Below, one piece after another: positions 9,859-16,992 of a DNA stretch of 64,000 bases (positions within the stretch are counted from its first letter, which is position 1; each line of letters opens with the position of its first letter). The stretch is from Gammaproteobacteria bacterium (lineage in GTDB: Bacteria > Pseudomonadota > Gammaproteobacteria > Xanthomonadales > Xanthomonadaceae), in the NCBI GenBank assembly GCA_025356635.1, contig JANXRY010000049.1, forward strand, positions 1 through 64,000, written 5' to 3'. A program made the position numbers and the translations under genes. The notes beneath the pieces were generated by a model. It had not been told where the DNA came from, did not search any database, and saw only the letters and a program-made list of their open reading frames with translations.

Positions 9859-9895
9859 TGTCCGTTTTTCCCCCCTTAGTATGCCGGTTTTGCCC
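9859..9895. promoter_or_regulatory. Candidate AraC binding site (imperfect direct repeat)
   Basis: TGTCCGTTTTTCCC (9859-9872) and TGCCGGTTTTGCCC (9882-9895) agree at 11 of 14 positions with starts 23 nt apart, about two helical turns. The repeat lies between the araC-like gene and the unit it faces. AraC-family proteins commonly bind such direct repeats. This is inference from position and spacing. Confidence 0.35.
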
Positions 9896-9977
9896 TCTGC
9901 CAGTGACGAGAATGGCGCAAGACTTGCGATCAAGCTTGGGCCCGAGCCCGGCACCCCGTTTGCCCTGGAGGCTATCC

Positions 9978-11204
9978 ATGCGTATCCGTCCCGCGCTTGC
10001 CCTGATCCTGCCGGCGTTGCTCGGCGCTTGCCAGAAAAATGCCCCCGCGCCGGTAGCCGGCGACGCCGCGTTCGCCAAGCAGCTGCAGGAACGATTGCTC
10101 GACGCCAAGCCGGGCGACGTTATCGAGATTCCCGCCGGCACCTACCATTTCGACCGCAGCCTGAGCCTGCGCGTGGACGGCGTCACCATTCGTGGCGCCG
10201 GCATGGACAAGACCATCCTGTCGTTCAAGGGCCAGATCAACGGTGCCGAGGGCATGTTGGTCAACGCCAGCGGCTTCACCCTGGAAAACCTCGCCATCGA
10301 GGACACCAAGGGCGATGGCCTGAAGGTCAACGAAGGCCAGGACATCACCATCCGCGGCGTGCGCGTGGAATGGACCGGCGGCCCGGACACCGGCAACGGC
10401 GCCTACGGCATCTACCCGGTCAAGACCCGCAACACCCTGGTCGAGAATTGCGTGGTGATTGGCGCCTCCGACGCCGGCATCTACGTCGGCCAATCGCGGA
10501 ATATCGTCATGCGCGGCAACCGCGCCGAGTTCAACGTCGCCGGCATCGAAGTCGAGAACTCGATCGACGCCGACGTCTACGGCAATACCGCCACCAACAA
10601 CACCGGCGGCATCCTGGTGTTCAACATGCCCAACATCACCCAGACCGGGCACAGCACCCGCGTGCACGGCAACAAGGTGTTCAAGAACAACACCGGCAAT
10701 TTCGCCGCCCGCGGCGCCGCCGTGGCCAGCGTGCCGGCGGGTTCGGGCGTGGTGATCAACTCCAACGACCTGGTCGAGATTTTCGACAACGACATCGCCG
10801 ACAACGACACCGCCAACGTCATCATCTCCAGCTACTGGTCGACCGGCTACATGAACAAGTACGGCGTGGCCAAGGATTACGATCCGTATCCGGAGGACAT
10901 CTACGTCTACGGCAATCGCTTCTCCGGCGGCGGCGCCTCGCCCGACGGCCTCGACTTGAAGACGCTGAAGGTGGCGATGTACGGCCTCAACGGACACTTC
11001 CCGGACATCCTCTGGGACGGTTACGCCAACAGCAAGCGCGTGGTCGACGGCAAGCCGGCCGGCAGTGGCATCTGCGTGAACAATGGCGAGGCGCATGTGC
11101 TCAATGCCGATGGGCCGGGCGGCTACAAGAACCCGGTGGACGCCACGGCGCCGTTCCGCTGCGACCTGCCGAAACTGCCGCCGGTCGTGCTCGGCAAGGC
11201 ATGA
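9978..11204 (+). CDS. Parallel beta-helix repeat lipoprotein (TIGR03805-like)
   Basis: The start is placed at ATG 9978, which has CTGGAG just upstream and gives a lipoprotein signal ([18 protein letters not shown], lipobox LGAC). The 408 residues are rich in Asn, Gly and Val repeats typical of right-handed parallel beta-helix (CASH/polysaccharide-lyase-like) folds, for example VEVENS- and NNTGG-like turns spaced every ~20-25 residues. From memory, this protein type regularly sits directly upstream of the SO2930-type diheme cytochrome, as it does here. No catalytic lyase residues can be assigned. The stop TGA overlaps the next ATG (ATGA), so translation is coupled. Confidence 0.8.
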   Translation: MRIRPALALILPALLGACQKNAPAPVAGDAAFAKQLQERLLDAKPGDVIEIPAGTYHFDRSLSLRVDGVTIRGAGMDKTILSFKGQINGAEGMLVNASGFTLENLAIEDTKGDGLKVNEGQDITIRGVRVEWTGGPDTGNGAYGIYPVKTRNTLVENCVVIGASDAGIYVGQSRNIVMRGNRAEFNVAGIEVENSIDADVYGNTATNNTGGILVFNMPNITQTGHSTRVHGNKVFKNNTGNFAARGAAVASVPAGSGVVINSNDLVEIFDNDIADNDTANVIISSYWSTGYMNKYGVAKDYDPYPEDIYVYGNRFSGGGASPDGLDLKTLKVAMYGLNGHFPDILWDGYANSKRVVDGKPAGSGICVNNGEAHVLNADGPGGYKNPVDATAPFRCDLPKLPPVVLGKA

Positions 11205-12373
11205 AGCCCGGCGACGCGATCCGTCGGCTCGTCCGCTGGTCCTGCGCGATCGGCGGATTGCTCGCGTTGTCCGGATTCCTCGGTTGCGCCCGCGCGCCCG
11301 GGCCGGTGGTGTTCCATGGCGAGGGATACCCGGAGCGCCTGAGCGATTGGCGGGTCCTGCTGGTGCGGGATGATCGCTTGCAGCTCAATCAGGGCGTGGT
11401 GCCCTACGACCTGAACACGCCGCTGTTCAGCGACTACGCGCACAAGCTGCGCACGATCTGGATGCCCAAGGGACGCGCCGCGCAGTACCGCACCAACGAC
11501 GCCTTCGATTTTCCGGTCGGCACCATCATCAGCAAGACGTTCTACTATCCGCGCGCGGCGTCCGGCACTGGCGACGGCACGACCTTGCTGCGCAACTATG
11601 ATGTGTCCGCCGACTTTTCCGGCGGGGCGTTGGCGCTAGACCGCGTGCACCTGGTCGAAACCCGGCTGCTGGTGCGGCGTGAATCCGGTTGGGTCGCCTT
11701 GCCCTACGTCTGGAACGCCGCCCAGGACGATGCCGAACTGGCGCGGGCCGGCGACGAGAAGCCACTGTCGCTCGTGGCGGCCGACGGCTCGCGCGAGCAT
11801 TTCACCTACGTCGTGCCGAACGCCAACCAGTGCGCAGGCTGCCATGCCACCGACAACAAGGCGCGGGCGATCCAACCGATCGGCCTGAAGGCGCGCCACC
11901 TCAATCGCGACTACGCCTACGCCGAAGGCGTCGAAAACCAATTGCTGCGCCTGGCGCGCGTCGGTTACCTGCAAGGGGCGCCAGCGCCCGCGCAGGCCCC
12001 GCGCAACGCCAACTGGCGCGATGCCTCGCAACCGCTGGCGGATCGCGCCCGCGCCTACCTCGACATCAACTGCGGCCATTGCCACAACCCGAAAGGCCCG
12101 GCCAACACTTCGGGCCTGTGGCTCGACATGGCCACTCCGTTCGGCGAGCGCCTGGGCTACTGCAAACCGCCGGTCGCCGCCGGGCAGGGTACTGGCGACC
12201 ACAAATTCGACCTGGTGCCCGGCCACCCGCAGGATTCCATCCTCAGCTACCGTCTGGCATCCACCGATCCGGGCGCGATGATGCCCGAGCTGGGTCGCGA
12301 TCTTCGGCACGAGGACGGCGTCGCCTTGATCAATGCCTGGATCGCGGCCATGCCCGGGGCATGCGTGCCGTGA
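11201..12373 (+). CDS. SO2930-type diheme c-type cytochrome lipoprotein (TIGR03806-like)
   Basis: 390 residues from ATG 11201, overlapping the beta-helix stop. The N-terminus has a hydrophobic stretch ending in a lipobox-like GFLGC, so it is probably a membrane-anchored periplasmic or outer-membrane lipoprotein. Two heme-binding motifs are visible: CAGCH (about residue 211) and CGHCH (about residue 292). Candidate distal Met ligands occur near the C-terminus (PGAMMPELG). The protein presumably passes electrons for a reaction done with the neighbouring beta-helix protein, but the electron donor and acceptor are unknown. Confidence 0.85.
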   Translation: MKPGDAIRRLVRWSCAIGGLLALSGFLGCARAPGPVVFHGEGYPERLSDWRVLLVRDDRLQLNQGVVPYDLNTPLFSDYAHKLRTIWMPKGRAAQYRTNDAFDFPVGTIISKTFYYPRAASGTGDGTTLLRNYDVSADFSGGALALDRVHLVETRLLVRRESGWVALPYVWNAAQDDAELARAGDEKPLSLVAADGSREHFTYVVPNANQCAGCHATDNKARAIQPIGLKARHLNRDYAYAEGVENQLLRLARVGYLQGAPAPAQAPRNANWRDASQPLADRARAYLDINCGHCHNPKGPANTSGLWLDMATPFGERLGYCKPPVAAGQGTGDHKFDLVPGHPQDSILSYRLASTDPGAMMPELGRDLRHEDGVALINAWIAAMPGACVP

Positions 12374-12411
12374 TGCGCGGGCAACCACCATTACCAACAG
12401 GGGAAACCAAC

Positions 12412-14856
12412 ATGACAATTCGCAAACACCGGCTCGCGGCCGGCCTCCAGCAGGCCTTGCTTGGCGGCGTGGTGATGGCGCTGGCCTTGCCGGGCGTGGC
12501 CCTGGCCGACGATCCGGCCCCGGCCGCGAAGGACGCCAAGAAGAAGCCCGACGCCGCCAGCCTGGGCGAGGTCGTGGTGACCTCGCAGAGCCGCGAGCAA
12601 CGGCTGCAGGAAGTGCCGATCACGGTGACCGTGGTCAACGACAAGTCCATCGACCAGCACGTGGCGATCGACCTGAGCGACATGAACGGTTTCATCCCGG
12701 GCCTGGTCGTTTCCGGCGATAGCCCGACCCAGCCGCGCTACCAGATTCGCGGGATCAGCACCGGCGATTTCGGCGTCGGCACCGATCCGGCGGTTGGCGT
12801 CTACATCGACGGCGTCTATTCCGCGCGCTCGGGCGGCGCCTTGCTCGCGCTGGACGACATCGAACGCATCGAGGTGCTCAAGGGCCCGCAGGGGACCCTG
12901 TTCGGGCGCAACAGCGCCGCCGGCGCCGTCTCGATTGTCACCAAGCGCCCCGGCGATGAGTTCGAGGGCCGGGCGCGGGTTCGCTGGGGCAGCGATGGCC
13001 TCCAGTATTTCGACGCCCTGCTCAACGCGCCGACCGGCGAGCACAGCGCGCTACGCATCAGCGCGCTGAGCAACAAGAGCGACGGTTGGCTCACCGACGG
13101 CGCCACCGGCCAGAAATACGGCGGCGACGATGTCTGGGCGGCGCGGGCCTCGTTCCGCTGGGACGCCAGCGACAGCACGCAGCTCCTGTTCACCTGGGAC
13201 CACGAGGACCTCAACCAGCTCGCCCGTCCGGCGATCGGGATCGTGGCCTTGCCGCCGTATCCGGGCTTGCCGACCTATCCGGCCGATCCCTCGACCTATC
13301 TCGATCCGCTGCACGCGTCAATCTTCAACGACGTCGTCGGCAACGAGGAATCGCGGACGTTCGACGGCGGCACCCTGAGCATCGAGCACAACGCCGACTG
13401 GGGCAGCGTGGTCTCGACCACCGCATGGCGCGGCTTCGACACCGTCAATCGCGAGGACGAGGACGGCACCAACCGGATCAACCTCTACTTCGACACCGCC
13501 AATCGCGAGAAGAACCGCAGCTGGTACCAGGAGTTCAAGTTCTCCGGCGCCAACGACCGCATCGACTGGGTGGCGGGCCTGAGCTACTACGACGAGAACG
13601 CCCATCAGGCCAGCGAGACCAATGCCTTCACCGACAGCATGGACACCGTGCTCAACAACCTGGCCGGCCTCCCGGCCTACTCGCTGGTCGAGCAGGTGCT
13701 GCAGGCCTACCAGATCCCGGTGACGCTGTTCGGGCACAGCTGGCAGGAAACCATGACCAACGAGGGCCGCTTCAAGTCGTACGCGGTATTCGGCGACGTG
13801 ATCTGGCACCTCAACGACCACTTCAACCTGACCACCGGCCTGCGCTACACGGACGACCGCAAGGATTTCAGCTGGCTCAATGGCCCGCGCGTGGCGCCGG
13901 AGCTCGACGCCGCGCTGGCGGTGCTCGACCAAGCCGGGTTCTTCGATCTGGATCCGCTGCTGCAGTTGATCCGGCCGGTGTTCAACCAGGACGTCGTGTT
14001 CGCCCTTCCCGCCGACGTCGAGGGCCAGACGATCAGGAGTCGCAAGTCCTGGAATGACTTCAGCCCGCGCGTCGTGCTCGACTACCACCCGAACGACCAG
14101 CTGATGTGGTTCGGCTCGATCGCGAAGGGCTACAAGGCCGGCGGCTTCAACAGCGTCGAGGTCGGTTCGCAGTTCAACAACGAGGATGTCTGGAACTACG
14201 AGCTCGGCTTCAAGAGCGGCATGCCCGACCTGCGCCTGCAGCTCAACGGATCGATCTACTACTACGTCTACAGCAACAAGCAGTCGATCCGACTGGACCC
14301 CAATACCGCCGGTTCCGGCATTCCGCAATACCTGGTGGACACCAGCGACGAGCAGGCCTGGGGCGTCGAGTTCGAGGGCCAGTGGCAGGCGACGGACGCG
14401 CTCGGCTTCCAGGCCAACATGGCCTACATCGATGCGACCTACAAGGACAAGGTCACCTCGACTGGCGTGGATCTTTCCGGCGAACCCACCGGCGAGCCGA
14501 ACTGGTCGTTCGCCTTCGGCGGCAACTACCGCTGGCTGACCCGTCATGGCGACGTCGAACTGTCCGTTCAGAGCTCCTACCGCGGCGCCAGCCGTTGCAA
14601 TGGCGATTCGCAATTGCAGGGCACTTGCCAGGTCAGTCCGAACTTCCGCACCGGCGCGGCGCAGCAGCGCACTGATATCCGGCTGGGCTGGACCTCGCCG
14701 GACGATCGTTGGGCGGTCTCGGTCTTCGGCACCAACGTCTTCGACAAGCGCTACGTCACCGGTGTCAGCAACCTGACCACCAGTGTGTTCGGCACGCCGA
14801 ACGCCTCGATCACGCCGCCCAGGGCCTGGGGCGTGGAGTTGCGCGCCTCGTTCTAG
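12412..14856 (+). CDS. TonB-dependent outer-membrane receptor
   Basis: The start is ATG 12412, preceded by AGGGGAAA. The 814 residues open with a signal peptide (to about ALPGVALADD). A TonB-box-like stretch (LGEVVVTSQSREQ) is followed by a plug domain with RGISTGDFGVGTDPAVGVYIDGV and the IERIEVLKGPQGTLFGRNSAAGAV signature. A ~22-strand barrel ends in a terminal Phe (VELRASF). It closest resembles the iron-complex/sterol/carbohydrate type receptors (CirA/FecA-like group) annotated in sphingomonads and xanthomonads. Ligand unknown. It is third in the unit with the beta-helix lipoprotein and the diheme cytochrome. Confidence 0.93.
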   Translation: MTIRKHRLAAGLQQALLGGVVMALALPGVALADDPAPAAKDAKKKPDAASLGEVVVTSQSREQRLQEVPITVTVVNDKSIDQHVAIDLSDMNGFIPGLVVSGDSPTQPRYQIRGISTGDFGVGTDPAVGVYIDGVYSARSGGALLALDDIERIEVLKGPQGTLFGRNSAAGAVSIVTKRPGDEFEGRARVRWGSDGLQYFDALLNAPTGEHSALRISALSNKSDGWLTDGATGQKYGGDDVWAARASFRWDASDSTQLLFTWDHEDLNQLARPAIGIVALPPYPGLPTYPADPSTYLDPLHASIFNDVVGNEESRTFDGGTLSIEHNADWGSVVSTTAWRGFDTVNREDEDGTNRINLYFDTANREKNRSWYQEFKFSGANDRIDWVAGLSYYDENAHQASETNAFTDSMDTVLNNLAGLPAYSLVEQVLQAYQIPVTLFGHSWQETMTNEGRFKSYAVFGDVIWHLNDHFNLTTGLRYTDDRKDFSWLNGPRVAPELDAALAVLDQAGFFDLDPLLQLIRPVFNQDVVFALPADVEGQTIRSRKSWNDFSPRVVLDYHPNDQLMWFGSIAKGYKAGGFNSVEVGSQFNNEDVWNYELGFKSGMPDLRLQLNGSIYYYVYSNKQSIRLDPNTAGSGIPQYLVDTSDEQAWGVEFEGQWQATDALGFQANMAYIDATYKDKVTSTGVDLSGEPTGEPNWSFAFGGNYRWLTRHGDVELSVQSSYRGASRCNGDSQLQGTCQVSPNFRTGAAQQRTDIRLGWTSPDDRWAVSVFGTNVFDKRYVTGVSNLTTSVFGTPNASITPPRAWGVELRASF

Positions 14857-14865
14857 GGCAGGAAA

Positions 14866-14898
14866 AGCGGGGAAAACGGCCTTTCCGTTTTCCCCGCT
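14866..14898 (+). terminator. Perfect 14-bp stem hairpin after the TonB receptor gene
   Basis: AGCGGGGAAAACGG (14866-14879) pairs perfectly with CCGTTTTCCCCGCT (14885-14898) around a 5-nt loop, 9 nt after the receptor stop. No T-run follows. It probably ends or stabilises the receptor transcript; the promoter of the cyanophycin operon begins 13 nt later. Confidence 0.6.
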
Positions 14899-14911
14899 GG
14901 CCGCTGACCGC

Positions 14912-14923
14912 TAAACTGTCGGG
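14912..14923 (+). promoter_or_regulatory. Leaderless -10 promoter of the cyanophycin operon
   Basis: GC-TAAACT (hexamer 14912-14917) is followed by exactly 6 nt and then the ATG at 14924. This spacing puts the expected transcription start at the A of the start codon. No convincing -35 box or ribosome site is visible. Confidence 0.45.
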
Positions 14924-16108
14924 ATGCCCGGACCCGACCGACCCCTGATCCTGCTGCGCAATGCCGAGGTCTGCGCCCCCGAACGGCTGGGGCGTCGGCA
15001 GGTCTTGCTTGGCGGTGGCCGGATCCTGTGGATCGGCGCGGCGTCCGACGAGGCCCCGCGTGGCCTGCCGATGGAGGTGGTCGACCTCGAAGGCCGGTGC
15101 CTGTTGCCCGGCCTGATCGATGGCCACGTGCATGTCACTGGCGGCGGCGGCGAGGGCGGTTTCGCCACCCGGGTGCCGCCGGTCCCGCTGTCGCGGTTTA
15201 CTTCCGCTGGCATCACCACGGTGATCGGCCTGCTCGGTACCGACGATTGCGCGCGCACGCCGCGTGAATTGGTCGCGACCTTGCTCGCCCTGCGCGAGGA
15301 AGGTCTCGGCGCCTACGGTTACTGCGGCGGCTACCACTTGCCACCGGCCACGATCACCGGCAGCGTCTGCGGCGATATCGTCTTTGTCGATCCGCTGATT
15401 GGTGTCGGCGAACTGGCGATCAGCGACCACCGTTCCAGCCAACCGACCTTCGACCAGTTGTTGCACGTTGCCTCCGAAGCGCATGTGGCCGGGCTGATGA
15501 CCGGCAAGGCCGGTATTGTTCATTTGCATCTGGGCGATGGCGCGCGTGGCCTCGAACTAGTTCGCCGCGCGCTCGCCGAAAGCGAATTGCCGGCGCGGGT
15601 GTTCAACCCCACCCACGTCAATCGCCGCAAGGCATTGTTCGAGGAAGCGGTCGAACTCGCGCGGCGTGGTTGTTCGATCGACCTGACCGCCTTTCCGGTC
15701 GAAGACGGCGAAGATGCCTGGAGCGCGGCCGACGGACTGATACGCTATCTCGAATCCGGCGCGCCGGTGGAGCGGATCACGATCAGTTCCGATGCCGGCG
15801 GTTGTCTGCCGTGTTTCGATGGCGACGGCCGCATGACTCATATGGATGTCGGCGCGCCCGGTGCCTTGTTGACGACGCTGCGCGAACTGCTTGCACGTGG
15901 CTTGCCGATGGAACGCGCACTGCCGGCGTGCACCGCGAATGTCGCGCGCTTGCTGCGCTTGCCCGGCAAGGGCGTGATTGCCGTCGGTGCCGATGCCGAT
16001 CTATTGGTGCTCGACGAACACGGTCAGGCTCGCGACGTGATCGCCGGCGGCCGCTGGCACCGACGCGATGGCGAGCGAAGCCGACGCGGTACCTTCGAAG
16101 TCGCCTGA
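14924..16108 (+). CDS. iadA: Isoaspartyl dipeptidase (beta-aspartyl peptidase, M38)
   Basis: 394 residues of the amidohydrolase superfamily. Visible metal ligands: HVH (H68, H70), H202 in VHLHLGDG, H231 in NPTHVNR and the catalytic Asp290 in SSDAGG. By comparison with the E. coli enzyme recalled from memory, the bridging carboxylated lysine is replaced here by Glu163 (GVGELAISDHRS). The family hydrolyses beta-aspartyl dipeptides. As it is directly followed by cyanophycinase and cyanophycin synthetase, its likely substrate is beta-Asp-Arg released from cyanophycin, giving free Asp and Arg. It is the first gene of the operon; a gap of 36 nt separates it from cphB. Confidence 0.92.
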   Translation: MPGPDRPLILLRNAEVCAPERLGRRQVLLGGGRILWIGAASDEAPRGLPMEVVDLEGRCLLPGLIDGHVHVTGGGGEGGFATRVPPVPLSRFTSAGITTVIGLLGTDDCARTPRELVATLLALREEGLGAYGYCGGYHLPPATITGSVCGDIVFVDPLIGVGELAISDHRSSQPTFDQLLHVASEAHVAGLMTGKAGIVHLHLGDGARGLELVRRALAESELPARVFNPTHVNRRKALFEEAVELARRGCSIDLTAFPVEDGEDAWSAADGLIRYLESGAPVERITISSDAGGCLPCFDGDGRMTHMDVGAPGALLTTLRELLARGLPMERALPACTANVARLLRLPGKGVIAVGADADLLVLDEHGQARDVIAGGRWHRRDGERSRRGTFEVA

Positions 16109-16144
16109 CTTCTCAGAATTTCATACCAAGGATGGCAAGACCGG

Positions 16145-16987
16145 ATGTGCCCAAGCAAAACCCCTGACGGCGAAGAGCGCGGCTGGATCATTCCGATTGG
16201 CGGCGCCGAGGAAAAAGACAATGATCCGGTGATCCTGCGCCGCTTCGTCGAATTATGTGGCGGCGATGAAGCCGACATCGTGGTGATTCCGACCGCCAGC
16301 CGGCGCTCGGATACCGGCTCGCGGTACGAAGCGATCTTTCGGGAGCTTGGCGTCGCGCGGGTCGCCGCGATCGATTTCGATACCCGTCGCGACTGCGAGG
16401 AAAAAGGCCGCCTGCAACGGATCGGCGAGGCCAGCGGCCTGTTCTTCACCGGCGGCAACCAGTTGCGCCTGACCACGCTGCTCGGCGGCACCTCGGTGGC
16501 GAAACTGATCCGGCTACGCAATGCCGCCGGCACGCACGTAGCCGGCACCAGCGCCGGCGCGGCTGTGCTCAGCGAGCACATGATCGCTTTCGGTGAGGAA
16601 GGCGGTTCGCCGCGTGCCGGTAGCGTGCGCCTGGCGCCCGGGCTGGGGCTGACCAATCGCTTCATCATCGACCAGCATTTTCGCCAGCGTGACCGCCTCG
16701 GCCGCCTGGCCACCGCGCTGGCCTTCAATCCGTTCGCGATCGGCATCGGCCTGGACGAAGACACCGCCGCCTTCATCGCACCGGACAATACCGTTGAAAT
16801 CGTCGGCAGCGGCGCGGTTACGGTGATCGACGCCGCCGGCCTGCAGTTCTCCTCGATGGATCGCATCGAGGAGGGTGAGCCGGTTTGCCTGTTGGGCCTG
16901 GCCGTCCATATCCTCGTCTCCGGTGCTACCTTCAACCTGCATACCCGCCAGGCCAGCGCTGGCAGCCTGATCACGCCCAAGGAGTAA
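16145..16987 (+). CDS. cphB: Cyanophycinase (S51 serine exopeptidase)
   Basis: 280 residues, the usual length for cytosolic cyanophycinase. The nucleophile elbow GTSAGA carries Ser136, and the FFTGGNQ motif (residues 100-106) is the conserved substrate-side loop of the family. The enzyme cuts cyanophycin (a poly-Asp backbone with Arg side chains) into beta-Asp-Arg dipeptides, which the upstream dipeptidase can finish. No signal peptide, so it acts inside the cell. It is separated from cphA by only 5 nt. Confidence 0.93.
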   Translation: MCPSKTPDGEERGWIIPIGGAEEKDNDPVILRRFVELCGGDEADIVVIPTASRRSDTGSRYEAIFRELGVARVAAIDFDTRRDCEEKGRLQRIGEASGLFFTGGNQLRLTTLLGGTSVAKLIRLRNAAGTHVAGTSAGAAVLSEHMIAFGEEGGSPRAGSVRLAPGLGLTNRFIIDQHFRQRDRLGRLATALAFNPFAIGIGLDEDTAAFIAPDNTVEIVGSGAVTVIDAAGLQFSSMDRIEEGEPVCLLGLAVHILVSGATFNLHTRQASAGSLITPKE

Positions 16988-16992
16988 GTGTG

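Noticed and set aside
10100-11150. Repetitive GGC/AAC-rich DNA in the beta-helix gene
   Set aside because: Explained by the Asn/Gly-rich protein repeats, not a DNA repeat element.
9881-11200. Frame open upstream of the diheme cytochrome (from 9881)
   Set aside because: The stretch is a shadow of the beta-helix gene; the lipoprotein signal begins at ATG 11201.
11689-12411. Frame open upstream of the TonB receptor
   Set aside because: It lies inside the cytochrome gene and has no signal peptide; the receptor signal starts at 12412.
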